Shown here piece after piece: positions 25,956 to 34,514 of a stretch of 41,120 bases of DNA. Both the position numbers and the translations under genes were made by a program. Each line of letters begins with the position of its first letter. Position 1 is the stretch's first letter. The stretch comes from JAHHUA01 sp036635475. Lineage in GTDB: Bacteria; Bacillota; Clostridia; Oscillospirales; Ruminococcaceae. Where the stretch lies: NCBI GenBank assembly GCA_036635475.1, contig JAVWQH010000020.1, positions 1 to 41,120 of the forward strand, written 5' to 3'. Below the pieces are notes generated by a model. The model was not told where the DNA came from. It saw only the letters and a program-made list of their open reading frames with translations, and did no database searches.

Positions 25956-26525
25956 ATGATAGAAATTAAAAATTTGTCGAAGTCTTATGGAAGCAATATA
26001 GTTTTGGATAACTTCAACCTAGAGATAGAGAAACTAACGATAGTTTGCATAATGGGAGAATCGGGCAAAGGAAAAACCACTTTGTTGAACATCATACTAG
26101 GAATTGATTGTAAGGACAGCGGCGAAATTCTTGGAATAGAGGGTAAGACATTTTCTGCGGTTTTTCAAGAGGACAGATTATGTGATAGTTTAACAGCAGT
26201 CAGAAACATTGAAATAGCTTGTCCTAATGTGGGGAAAGATACTATCATACAGCACTTGCTGAAAGTAGAACTAACGTTAGATAGTATAGCTAAACCGATA
26301 TATGAATTAAGTGGCGGAATGAAGAGAAGAGTTGCAATCGTGAGAGCGATTTTATCAAACTCTGATATATTGGTAATGGACGAACCATTTAAGGGCCTGG
26401 ACGAAAAAACAAAAGCAAAATGTATAGACTATGTGAAGAAAAATATTAACGAAAGATATACAATAATTGTTACTCATCAAATAAATGAGGCTGAAATGCT
26501 TGGCGGATATGTAGTTAATCTGTAA
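25956..26525 (+). CDS. ABC transporter ATPase, compact
   Basis: The 189-residue nucleotide-binding subunit carries Walker A GESGKGKTT (residues 34-42), a Q loop (FQEDRL), the signature LSGGMKRRVAI, Walker B ILVMDEPF and the switch histidine VTHQ. It energises the importer. It is 40-60 residues shorter than usual SsuB/TauB ATPases because the C-terminal extension is missing, yet all motifs are present. AGGTAGG lies upstream of the chosen ATG. A strong shared terminator begins at its stop codon. Confidence 0.9.
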   Translation: MIEIKNLSKSYGSNIVLDNFNLEIEKLTIVCIMGESGKGKTTLLNIILGIDCKDSGEILGIEGKTFSAVFQEDRLCDSLTAVRNIEIACPNVGKDTIIQHLLKVELTLDSIAKPIYELSGGMKRRVAIVRAILSNSDILVMDEPFKGLDEKTKAKCIDYVKKNINERYTIIVTHQINEAEMLGGYVVNL

Positions 26526-26579
26526 TAATATATACAAAGAGGACTTTTCTTGTCGAAAAGTCCTCTTTGTATATATTAT
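26524..26579. terminator. Long bidirectional terminator between the ABC operon and rqcH
   Basis: A nearly perfect stem of about 25 bp with a 5-base loop (arms about 26525-26550 and 26556-26579) overlaps the stop codons of both convergent genes. It has GC-rich middle pairs flanked by A/T, suiting termination in both directions. Confidence 0.88.
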
Positions 26580-28330
26580 TTAACTAAAAGCGATTTAACA
26601 AGCTCATAATTAGGGTCAACAATTGCTGTTTGATACGTTTCGTAAATTACCATTCCCGGCTTTGCTCCACTGGGCTTTTTGACATTTTTAATTATAGTGT
26701 AGTCAACAGGAACTTTTGAGGAGTCCCTAGCTTGGCTGTTGAATGCCGCAATTATTGCAGCCTCCTCAAGAGTACGATTAGGTATATCTTTTCCATCAGA
26801 TATTACAATAGTATGTGAACCCGGAATTTTTTGGGTATGAAACCACATATCATAATTTTTTGCATCTTTTAAAGTGAGCTGGTCGTTTTGAATATTATTT
26901 CTGCCCGATAGAATTGTAAATCCGTCAGAGGATTGATACCTAATAGCTGATAGTTTTTCTGGCTTTTTATATTTAGCATTATAATTTTTAATATAACCTA
27001 CTGAGGATAGTTCAAGCCTTATTGCTTCCAGTTCTCCCTCGGTTCTTGTTCGCACAAGGGAGTCAAAAACTGTATCAAGATATTTTATTTCTTCTTCACC
27101 GTTTGAGATTAATTCAAGCAATTTTTTTTCAGCATTTGATGCTTTTCGGTATTCATTATAATATTTTTGTGCATTTTGAGCCGGTGTCAACATTATGTCT
27201 AATGGAATATTTATGATAGGTGAATTTTCATCATAAAAGTTAGCCAAAATAGCGTTAGATAGTCCTTTTGTGAGTGAGTACATATTTGAAGATATAATGT
27301 CACCATAAATTTTCAATTGTTCACGATTTCCACTTTCTTTTAGTTCTTCTCGTTGAGTATTAACACGACGTATAGTCCTTTCAGATAGATTAGCTAAAAG
27401 TTTTAATAGGTCATTTGAACGTTGCTTCATACGTTCAATTGCATCACGTTCGCCAAAATAACTATCAAGCAATAGGCTGTAACTTTCATATGATAGTTGC
27501 TTGTACAAATTATCATATTGCTTTATTTCCATAAATGAAAAATCGGTTGGTTTACCACTTTTGTCCACAAGAACTGTTGGAACAGTCTTGCCTTGATTCA
27601 GGTCATCTGATAGGTTAGAAACAAAAAATGCCAAACGTTCCTTATTATCGTTAGTTAGTTCAGATACAGTTTTGCTCACACCATGAGTTGAGAAATTTGC
27701 GATTTCTCGGCATATCAATGGGGATAATCCACTTAAATTTTCAATTAGTGCTTTTGAAAGGTCAATATCACGTTTGCTATTTGAAACAACGTCAACCACA
27801 TTTGTATCAGATAGAATGTTTATTTTATTTTGAGCAGGTGGCAGAGTGTAGGTCATACCTGGTAAAACCTGACGTACACTGGACATATCATCATCAATTC
27901 TTTTTATGGAGTCAATGACTTTTCCGTTTTGGTCAAATAAGATAATATTGCTGTGACGTCCCATTATTTCTGTAGCAATGGTAACATTGACTTTATCGCC
28001 AAACTCATTGGTGGTTTCAAACACAAAATGCACTATTCTGTCAAGTCCAATTTGTTTAGCTTCAATAAATCTTCCGCTGGAAATATGTTTTCGCAGTAAC
28101 ATACAAAACATCGGCGGAGATTTTGGGTTTTCAGTTTGAATATTTGTAAAGTGAAAACGTGGATTAGATGCACTGGCACTTAAAAGTAGTTTGTAATTTC
28201 CTTGTTTCGTGCGGAGTGCAATGATGATTTCTTCTCTTGAGGGTTGATGTATTTTGTCAATTCTGCTATCAATGGCAACAGAATTAATTTCTTTAACCAG
28301 TTGGCTGATAAATGCGCCGTCAAATGCCAT
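26576..28330 (-). CDS. rqcH: RqcH (Rqc2/NFACT/FbpA family) ribosome quality-control factor
   Basis: The 584-residue NFACT protein binds 50S subunits carrying stalled peptidyl-tRNA and drives alanine tailing. It has the NFACT-N domain (MAFDGAFISQLVKEI, MFCMLLRKHISSGRF, RIVHFVFET), two helix-hairpin-helix segments, a coiled-coil middle and an NFACT-R domain at the C-terminus with DMWFHTQKIPGSHTIV. The ATG has GGGAGG upstream. It is often annotated as a fibronectin-binding protein, but the cytosolic role is the better supported one. Confidence 0.93.
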   Translation of the reverse strand: MAFDGAFISQLVKEINSVAIDSRIDKIHQPSREEIIIALRTKQGNYKLLLSASASNPRFHFTNIQTENPKSPPMFCMLLRKHISSGRFIEAKQIGLDRIVHFVFETTNEFGDKVNVTIATEIMGRHSNIILFDQNGKVIDSIKRIDDDMSSVRQVLPGMTYTLPPAQNKINILSDTNVVDVVSNSKRDIDLSKALIENLSGLSPLICREIANFSTHGVSKTVSELTNDNKERLAFFVSNLSDDLNQGKTVPTVLVDKSGKPTDFSFMEIKQYDNLYKQLSYESYSLLLDSYFGERDAIERMKQRSNDLLKLLANLSERTIRRVNTQREELKESGNREQLKIYGDIISSNMYSLTKGLSNAILANFYDENSPIINIPLDIMLTPAQNAQKYYNEYRKASNAEKKLLELISNGEEEIKYLDTVFDSLVRTRTEGELEAIRLELSSVGYIKNYNAKYKKPEKLSAIRYQSSDGFTILSGRNNIQNDQLTLKDAKNYDMWFHTQKIPGSHTIVISDGKDIPNRTLEEAAIIAAFNSQARDSSKVPVDYTIIKNVKKPSGAKPGMVIYETYQTAIVDPNYELVKSLLVK

Positions 28331-28450
28331 ATTGGTGCCTCCCTTTGTTTAATCTAATAATAAGTTTACCACAAGTTATAAATTTTTACAAAGATAATAT
28401 GTAAATTATATAATATTTCTCGATATATGCTGTTATCGTTATAGTGTTTA

Positions 28451-28479
28451 TTGACATAATTTCAATATTATGATATCAT
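28451..28479 (+). promoter_or_regulatory. Probable promoter of the peroxiredoxin-like gene
   Basis: TTGACA (28451-28456) and TATCAT (28474-28479) are separated by exactly 17 bases, about 80 bases before the start codon. No clear PerR or Fur box is recognised in 28331-28559. Confidence 0.7.
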
Positions 28480-28559
28480 TTATTAGTTAAAATATTAACG
28501 AAAATCTATATTTAGTACAATTACAGTATTAAATTTGTATCTGTGCGGAGGAACTTAAA

Positions 28560-29174
28560 ATGATTAAAGTAGGAGCAAAAGCACCTGAATTTTCTGCAAA
28601 AGCCTTTAATAAAGGTGAATTTGTTAATGTAAATCTATCTGATTATTCGGGAAAATGGGTTGTGATTTTTTTCTATTCAGGTGATTTCACATTTGTCAGC
28701 ACAACGGAACTTGCTGCTATAGCCAGTAAATATGCTGAATTTAGCGATTTAGGCGTAGAAATTCTTTCGGTATCAGTTGATAGTGTGTTTATACACAAAA
28801 TGCTCAATGAAAATGAACTTTCCAAAATGATTGATTCTGATATGCCATTTCCAATGTTGTCTGACCACGACGGACATATTGGAAGAATGTATGGAATATA
28901 TGATGAAGAAACGGGCATTGATGCAAGAGGAAGATTTATTATTGACCCTGATGGAGTTGTGGAAGCGTTTGAAGTTTTGCCACCATCTGTGGGCAGGAAT
29001 ATCTCGGAAATTTTAAGACAAATCAAAGCTTATAAACTTGTCAGAAAAACCGGTGCATCAGAAGTCACTCCAACAGGTTGGGAACCGGGCAAAAAAACGC
29101 TGTCACCATCGCCTAAATTAGTCGGTAATGTTTGGCAAGAATGGCAAGTTTCCGAAGCATTTGAAGTGAAGTAA
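28560..29174 (+). CDS. AhpC-like peroxiredoxin homologue without cysteine
   Basis: The 204-residue protein is full length and clearly of the AhpC/Prx1 fold: KWVVIFFYSGDFTFV, ILSVSVDS, MPFPMLSD, GIDARGRFIIDPDG and the C-terminal GWEPGKKTL. The peroxidatic cysteine of the FVCPTE motif is Ser (S47 in FVSTTE), and the resolving cysteine position is Thr (T170 in SEVTPTGW). The protein contains no cysteine at all, so it cannot be a thiol peroxidase. It may be a chaperone-like or regulatory pseudo-enzyme. The reading frame is intact with its own promoter and ribosome site (GCGGAGG), arguing against decay. It is the last backbone gene before the sigK accessory region. Confidence 0.92.
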   Translation: MIKVGAKAPEFSAKAFNKGEFVNVNLSDYSGKWVVIFFYSGDFTFVSTTELAAIASKYAEFSDLGVEILSVSVDSVFIHKMLNENELSKMIDSDMPFPMLSDHDGHIGRMYGIYDEETGIDARGRFIIDPDGVVEAFEVLPPSVGRNISEILRQIKAYKLVRKTGASEVTPTGWEPGKKTLSPSPKLVGNVWQEWQVSEAFEVK

Positions 29175-29194
29175 TTTTTCATAATATAATATTA

Positions 29195-29238
29195 AATACC
29201 CAAAGTGATGTGTTTTTCCTATCACTTTGGGTATTTTT
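29195..29238. terminator. Bidirectional terminator at the peroxiredoxin/sigK junction
   Basis: A perfect 15-bp stem (29195-29209 with 29221-29235) with an 11-base loop is followed by TTTTT on the plus strand. The right arm's end and T run belong to the 79-bp direct repeat, so the repeat begins inside the terminator. Confidence 0.88.
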
Positions 29239-29307
29239 GCAATTATTTTCCGCATTTATCAAATTCTTCACGTAATCTAGCGATTGCTTTTGATTCCAAC
29301 CTAGACA
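29229..29307. repeat. 79-bp direct repeat, left copy, bounding the Wadjet segment
   Basis: These 79 bases are identical to 36321-36399 in the same orientation. They hold the tail of a terminator, the sigK stop codon and the last 20 or so codons of sigK. Matching continues for a few bases with one mismatch, then stops. The two copies enclose 7.0 kb carrying jetABCD and nothing else, so they look like attL and attR of an insertion at the sigK 3' end. Confidence 0.93.
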
Positions 29308-29311
29308 TATA
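29243..29311 (-). pseudogene. Orphan sigK 3'-end remnant
   Basis: On the minus strand this reads Y-M-SRLESKAIARLREEFDKCGK-stop, the very C-terminus of the sigma factor encoded at 36335-36700 (which has Y-V-SRLES...). Upstream of it the frame runs into unrelated sequence (LPYPPDE) near the end of jetD. It is not a gene, only the displaced end of sigK left by the Wadjet insertion or duplication. Confidence 0.88.
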
Positions 29312-29345
29312 TTCGTCTGGCGGATATGGCAAGAGATTTTTCACC

Positions 29346-30530
29346 TTACTTTTCAGAAAATATCCCCAAAAAATTTTCCACATATGAAAATGAAATTCGT
29401 TCCTGCTCTAACCGCACCCCTTCACCCCAATGGTTCGCTTGCAGTTTGCATGCCAAGGGGTATTCATCGCAAGTCAGATGCTCAATCGGAGCAATAAACT
29501 GCTTTTCTTCCTTTGCCCACAATGATTGATGTGACAACAAAATATCCTGTGTCATTAAAAAAGATTTTGTTTGCGGTAAAAAGCTACGCACCATGCTCAA
29601 GATATTGAAGCCATGGGTGTCAATATCGCCCCAATAGTAGATATCAACTGTCTTTAGCCAAGCTGTATTTTGAAATAATTCTGCACCATAGCCTTTTCCA
29701 AAAATGACACAAGCATCTGGAACGGCAGGAAAACTTAGAAAATTAATTTCATTCTCTGTAATGAAACACCGTTTAAAGGGCAGTTTAAGCTGTTGAAATT
29801 CCTCAATCGGCACACTAATATCTGTGCAGCCTGCAATTTTTAGTTTTTCATCAAGAATACGAAATCGTACTGGAATCGGTTTGCTTTTCAGTCCATATCG
29901 CTTTTCAAAGTTTGAACTGCTTTCATTCACATTTTCTGCGGGCAAAATTATATCCAACATTTGTGAAATTAATCCCTTATAAAGCTCAATAAATTTTGTA
30001 TCAATACCCTCTATATCTAACTGGCGCAGATATAAATTTCGGTTGTCATGCTGTGCAAACCAATGCAGTACAGCCAAAAAGGCAGTGCAATTGTTTCCCA
30101 TACGAATCACTTGAAAGGGATTGTTGCATATCCACGCACGCAGACATTCCCAATCTTGCAGTAAAATTTTGGCATTATTTGTAAACAGTCGCATTTCCTC
30201 TTGCTTTCCGAGCCATTGCACCACATCATCGGGGGTAGCAAATTCTACATGGGTGGGAATAATATTTTTCCCACAAATCTTATCATGGTATTCTTTTACT
30301 ATCAATGTATATCCAAAACCGAGTACCGTTTTTTCTTGCTTATTAAGCAGTTTAATCCACGCAACAATATCTGAATAATTTTTACTCATTTCATCGGAAG
30401 TGGGACTTGTAAGCTTAATACGCAATGGGAAAAGATTGTCCTGTTGGAAAGCACTGCTCAAAATAGTTCCTTTTTCCCATTTTTTCAAAACTATTTGCTT
30501 GATTCCTTTACTGTCTGTCCAATTCGGCAA
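29346..30530 (-). CDS. jetD: Wadjet JetD, Toprim nuclease subunit (DUF3322/DUF2220)
   Basis: The 394-residue protein has an N-terminal DUF3322-like half and a C-terminal DUF2220/Toprim half: E259 in FITENE and the metal-binding D302 and D304 in YYWGDIDTHG. In Wadjet, JetD is the nuclease that cuts circular DNA after the JetABC motor has looped it. It starts at TTG 30530, behind GGAGGTG, and overlaps jetC by 23 bases. Its stop lies only 38 bases from the left direct repeat, so it is the downstream end of the inserted segment. All expected catalytic acids are present. Confidence 0.93.
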   Translation of the reverse strand: MPNWTDSKGIKQIVLKKWEKGTILSSAFQQDNLFPLRIKLTSPTSDEMSKNYSDIVAWIKLLNKQEKTVLGFGYTLIVKEYHDKICGKNIIPTHVEFATPDDVVQWLGKQEEMRLFTNNAKILLQDWECLRAWICNNPFQVIRMGNNCTAFLAVLHWFAQHDNRNLYLRQLDIEGIDTKFIELYKGLISQMLDIILPAENVNESSSNFEKRYGLKSKPIPVRFRILDEKLKIAGCTDISVPIEEFQQLKLPFKRCFITENEINFLSFPAVPDACVIFGKGYGAELFQNTAWLKTVDIYYWGDIDTHGFNILSMVRSFLPQTKSFLMTQDILLSHQSLWAKEEKQFIAPIEHLTCDEYPLACKLQANHWGEGVRLEQERISFSYVENFLGIFSEK

Positions 30531-33500
30531 ATCGTTTCACCTCCCAATTTCTCCGTTTTTCTTTATAAACCTCAATAGGAATGTTCGCCAGCGAGGATTG
30601 ATGCGTAATATCATAATGGCTCACAAATCCCACATGGGCAATAAAGGGTTCAATCGTGGATATTTTCAAAAGCGGTGTCACAATTATCATTTGAAATTTA
30701 AGTTGGCCAAACAACTGAAGTCCATATTTTGCGGCATCGTCTGAACTTTTCAGAAATGCCTCATCAATTACCACCAAACGAAATGTTGATTGATTGATAT
30801 AATCTTGATGAAGTCCATAATTATACACTAAACTGGCGGCTAAAATGGTGTATGCCAATTTTTCCTTTTGCCCACCTGATTTTCCGCCTGAATCTGTGTA
30901 ATGTTCATATTCCTCATCGTTTTCCCGCAGTCGCTCCGATGCCGAAAACACGAACCAGTTCCGAACGTCTGTCACCTTTTTCGTCCAGCGTTTATCTGTC
31001 TCAGTTTCTTTTTCTCGACCATCAAACCGCTGAATAATATCTTTGATTTGCAAAAAGCGAGTAATTTCCTGTTCTTCGTCACCAAAACCATAGCTTGTTC
31101 CCTCTGAACACGCTTTCAGTTGTGTACGAAAATTCCTAATCTCTGCATCTGGATTATCCTCGCAATTAAGGCGAATGTATCGTTGCGGATTATAGTCAAT
31201 CTTATGCAACGAACCGTTAATATCTTCTATGCGTTGCTTTACTTGCTCATACTGTTGGCGCAAGCTTGCATGAAACAGAACGATTTGGTTTATCATTTGA
31301 GATGAAAGACGATTTTTAAATTCAGTTTCATACTTTGGCAAATCGTCTTTTTGAAGCTGTTCTAACATACGATAATATTCCGACAGTGAATCTATTTTAT
31401 CGTCCGTTTCGTGAGCCATTTCGGGAAAATCACGTCGAAACAATGCCATTGCCTTTTCAATATTTATTTTCAGGTCTGCGATTTTCTCTTGCAGTTTACT
31501 CTGTTCTTCTTGCAAAGCTTTTGTATAGCGTTTTTCTTGAACATCACTGTTTTTTAAAGTTAGCGCCACATCATCTAAAAACTGATGCTTGTTTTGTTCT
31601 AAGTATGGATATGTAGCCTGATCTGCGGTTGTTTCAAGCTCCAGTTTACGAGAATTTTCAACTTGAGCCAGTTGCGTATTTTCCAGATCGATTTTTATGC
31701 GAGAATGGACATTCCTTGCTGTTTCAATGAATGTTTCTTGCTCGCCTATTTGCGATGAAGTAAACTCTTTTTGCTTACGCAAAGCCGAAAGTAAACCATT
31801 TTCATTTCTTTCAATTTCAGCAATTTGTTCTTGTAGCCTTTCAATTGCCTGTTCTATTATTTCTGTTTCAATCTGTGAAAAGTTTGAAAACCCGACTAAT
31901 TCTTCTGTCGCATTCGTCTGTTTGGCAATAGCCTCTATATGTAACTTTGCTTGAGTTTCTTGCTTTTGTGTTTGCTGAATGGTTTGTTCTAGCTGAGATG
32001 ATTTTTGTGACAAAGCCACTAATTTTTTTTGGTTAGAAAATCCCAACACATATTGCGTTCTATCTGATAGATTTTTCCTGTCATCTTTTTCATGTCGTGC
32101 CGCAGACTTGATTTGCCCCGTCTTGGTGATAGCGTGTTTTTCTCTGCGAAACAGAGATAAATCATCACAGCAAATATGAGAAAACCGCTGAGCCACTTCC
32201 TGTGTGAGCCAGCTGGAAAATGCTGTTGGCTGTTTTATCTCCAACTTGTTGGCAACGGCATAAGGGTGCAACTTTGGGGTTTCGCCCGACTGTGGCTTGA
32301 CAGCAAAGTAAACAAGTCGCATACCCAACTGCTTTTCATTCACCCAGTCTGCCACTTGTGCATATAGTTGTTCAGGCACCAACAAAGACAATGCAAAGCT
32401 ATGGAGCAACCGTTCAATGGCGCCTTCCCACTGCACTTGTGTTTCTTTCACCTCTAACAATTCACCTGCAAACGGCAACAGTTCAGGTGCAACTGAAAGA
32501 TTGGCACAAATTTGTTCACGCAGAAGAATTAGTGAGTTTGGTATGTTAGAGGTTCTTTTTTTTAGTGAAAAAATTTCTTCCTGAATAGATTGAAACTCTG
32601 ACTCTTGACCGCTTTTTGTCATGGAAATTTCCATCAAATGATTCTGAGATTCTGTCTGCTCGTGGGATAAGTATGCTTGCATATCGTCAATATCAGCTTT
32701 AATTTTCAAAAATTCTGCATTTGTTTTTGGAATCGGGAGCTTTAACGTATCAATATACCTTGTGTATCGGTGCAAAGCTTCTGAACACACTGCCAAAGCC
32801 TCTTTTTTGCGTTGCAATTCTTGGCGCAAAGTTTCCAGCCGACCTCCGCCATTTTTGTCAATTGCTTTTTCGAGTTCTTTTAATTCATTTTCTAAGTTTT
32901 TCAGTTTTTGTTGTTCGCCGTCCATGCGATTGGCTGCCTCATCAATATCCAATTTTAGCTGTGCCACCGCTTGCTCATATAATGTTGTCTTTTGCATTGC
33001 ATACCAAAGTTCCAACGTATCTTGACCTTGCTTCACAGCAATACTGTCAGCTTTTCGCAAGCTGTAGCGACTGCCATTTTCACAGATTGGCTGCAAGCGC
33101 TGTGCTTGATTGCGTGATCGTTGTACTGATTCGTAAGCCTTGTTTAAGTCATAATAATGCTTTAACAGTTTATCCTTTTCATCTAAGATATTGCTGTCCT
33201 CAAGCATACTGCTTCTAACAAAGTCTGTCAGTGCCTCGACTTTTTTCATGGAAACCGTTTGCTGAAACAAATCAATTGCTTGTGCAGACAAATCTCCTAA
33301 AAGCTTGCGGTAATACTCGGCATAGTGATTATAATCCGAAAATAACTCGCAATTGTTTTTCTTTAGCATTGTGCGCAGTTGTTTGGTATCGCCTCCGAAT
33401 CCGGAAAAGTCATGCTCGATGGAAAGCTCTTTTTGTGCGACTGTGTAAAATCGCTCAGGGGCTGATTGCTGATCTTTGAACCAAAAGCATATTGCTAAGG

Positions 33501-33915
33501 TAACAACTTGCATCAAAGATTTATCTTCAAAAACAGCAAGCAGTACGGAATATTGGTTCGTGTCACGCAATGCCTCTGGCTTTCCTTTTCCCTCATAGGC
33601 ATATTTTTGTCCATAATATCCACGAACATAGGAGGTTACACTGCGTTCCTTAGCAGTTGCATCAGCTGCTTTGTTGTACGCCGTTTTGCGGGGCGAAACT
33701 AATAGTGTAATCAGTGCATCTACCAAGGTGGATTTACCCGAACCGGAATCCCCTGTTAGCAAAGTAGTTTCTCCTTGTGGAGTGAAATTCCAAATTTTCT
33801 GATTAAAAGTTCCCCAATTATATACTTCTAATTTTTGCAGCCGTAAGCCTTCTTGTGAAGCATGAAACTCTTTTTTATCTTCTGACTGTACATAATCAAA
33901 TAGATTCATCATCAT
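30508..33915 (-). CDS. jetC: Wadjet JetC, SMC-like ATPase
   Basis: The 1135-residue protein is an SMC/MukB-like DNA-loop-extruding motor. Walker A is LLTGDSGSGKSTLVDAL (residues 52-68). Long Glu/Gln/Lys-rich coiled-coil stretches flank a central hinge-like region. The C-terminus has the signature SGGKSGGQKEKLAY and Walker B RLVVIDEAF. I start at the first of three consecutive ATGs (33915), 6 bases after AGGAGG, overlapping the jetB end by 20 bases. Together with JetA and JetB it forms the loop extruder that detects small circular plasmids. Length and motifs are those of type I Wadjet. Confidence 0.95.
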   Translation of the reverse strand: MMMNLFDYVQSEDKKEFHASQEGLRLQKLEVYNWGTFNQKIWNFTPQGETTLLTGDSGSGKSTLVDALITLLVSPRKTAYNKAADATAKERSVTSYVRGYYGQKYAYEGKGKPEALRDTNQYSVLLAVFEDKSLMQVVTLAICFWFKDQQSAPERFYTVAQKELSIEHDFSGFGGDTKQLRTMLKKNNCELFSDYNHYAEYYRKLLGDLSAQAIDLFQQTVSMKKVEALTDFVRSSMLEDSNILDEKDKLLKHYYDLNKAYESVQRSRNQAQRLQPICENGSRYSLRKADSIAVKQGQDTLELWYAMQKTTLYEQAVAQLKLDIDEAANRMDGEQQKLKNLENELKELEKAIDKNGGGRLETLRQELQRKKEALAVCSEALHRYTRYIDTLKLPIPKTNAEFLKIKADIDDMQAYLSHEQTESQNHLMEISMTKSGQESEFQSIQEEIFSLKKRTSNIPNSLILLREQICANLSVAPELLPFAGELLEVKETQVQWEGAIERLLHSFALSLLVPEQLYAQVADWVNEKQLGMRLVYFAVKPQSGETPKLHPYAVANKLEIKQPTAFSSWLTQEVAQRFSHICCDDLSLFRREKHAITKTGQIKSAARHEKDDRKNLSDRTQYVLGFSNQKKLVALSQKSSQLEQTIQQTQKQETQAKLHIEAIAKQTNATEELVGFSNFSQIETEIIEQAIERLQEQIAEIERNENGLLSALRKQKEFTSSQIGEQETFIETARNVHSRIKIDLENTQLAQVENSRKLELETTADQATYPYLEQNKHQFLDDVALTLKNSDVQEKRYTKALQEEQSKLQEKIADLKINIEKAMALFRRDFPEMAHETDDKIDSLSEYYRMLEQLQKDDLPKYETEFKNRLSSQMINQIVLFHASLRQQYEQVKQRIEDINGSLHKIDYNPQRYIRLNCEDNPDAEIRNFRTQLKACSEGTSYGFGDEEQEITRFLQIKDIIQRFDGREKETETDKRWTKKVTDVRNWFVFSASERLRENDEEYEHYTDSGGKSGGQKEKLAYTILAASLVYNYGLHQDYINQSTFRLVVIDEAFLKSSDDAAKYGLQLFGQLKFQMIIVTPLLKISTIEPFIAHVGFVSHYDITHQSSLANIPIEVYKEKRRNWEVKRFAELDRQ

Positions 33916-34510
33916 TTGTATCCTCCTGTTGATGTCCCTGTGCATAAATTTTATATGCTTGTAGTCGCTCGTTCATTTCACCCAGCCATTGTGCATCAAC
34001 AAAGCTACGCAATATCCGAAGCACTTCATAATTTTCGGTACTTTCATCCATCAGTCGCACAAAACCCATTTCTTTAATACGCTTTATTTGAAGCTCAATT
34101 TCTTTTATTTGCTTTGCCTCATTGGTTGTGTCCTTTAAATATGGGCGCAGCATTTCGACGATTTCTTGTTTGGACACAATAAATCTCTGCTCGCTGTTTT
34201 TTGAGTCGAACTCCAGTAATTGCTTTCTTAGAAGCACCAATAATAAACTTACCGGATAACTTAGGGCATATCGGGGGATAAGACGTGGAAATTCAAAATT
34301 ATCCTCCGTCTGCGTTTGCTGTTTGAGATATGCGTAGCCATCTGTTTCATCTAGCATCAAAATCAACCCAATTTTCGCAACATAGTCTTCAATTTGAGTG
34401 CGTCCGGTCACAATCGCATTCCATTGTTTGATATGTATTTCACGATTTACAACGCCTTTTAATAAGCTAATCAACGCAGCTGAAAAAGCCGCACTTTTTT
34501 CGTCCATCAT
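33896..34510 (-). CDS. jetB: Wadjet JetB, MukE-like subunit (DUF4194)
   Basis: The 204-residue, mostly helical protein with predicted winged-helix segments (RFIVSKQEIVEMLRPYL, QIKRIKEMGFVRLMDES) matches DUF4194, the MukE-like KITE subunit that joins JetA to the JetC motor. GAGG inside the end of jetA serves as ribosome site; the gene starts 4 bases after the jetA stop and overlaps jetC. Its acidic tail (EDTNDDES) is typical of the gene. Confidence 0.92.
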   Translation of the reverse strand: MMDEKSAAFSAALISLLKGVVNREIHIKQWNAIVTGRTQIEDYVAKIGLILMLDETDGYAYLKQQTQTEDNFEFPRLIPRYALSYPVSLLLVLLRKQLLEFDSKNSEQRFIVSKQEIVEMLRPYLKDTTNEAKQIKEIELQIKRIKEMGFVRLMDESTENYEVLRILRSFVDAQWLGEMNERLQAYKIYAQGHQQEDTNDDESI

Positions 34511-34514
34511 TTTT

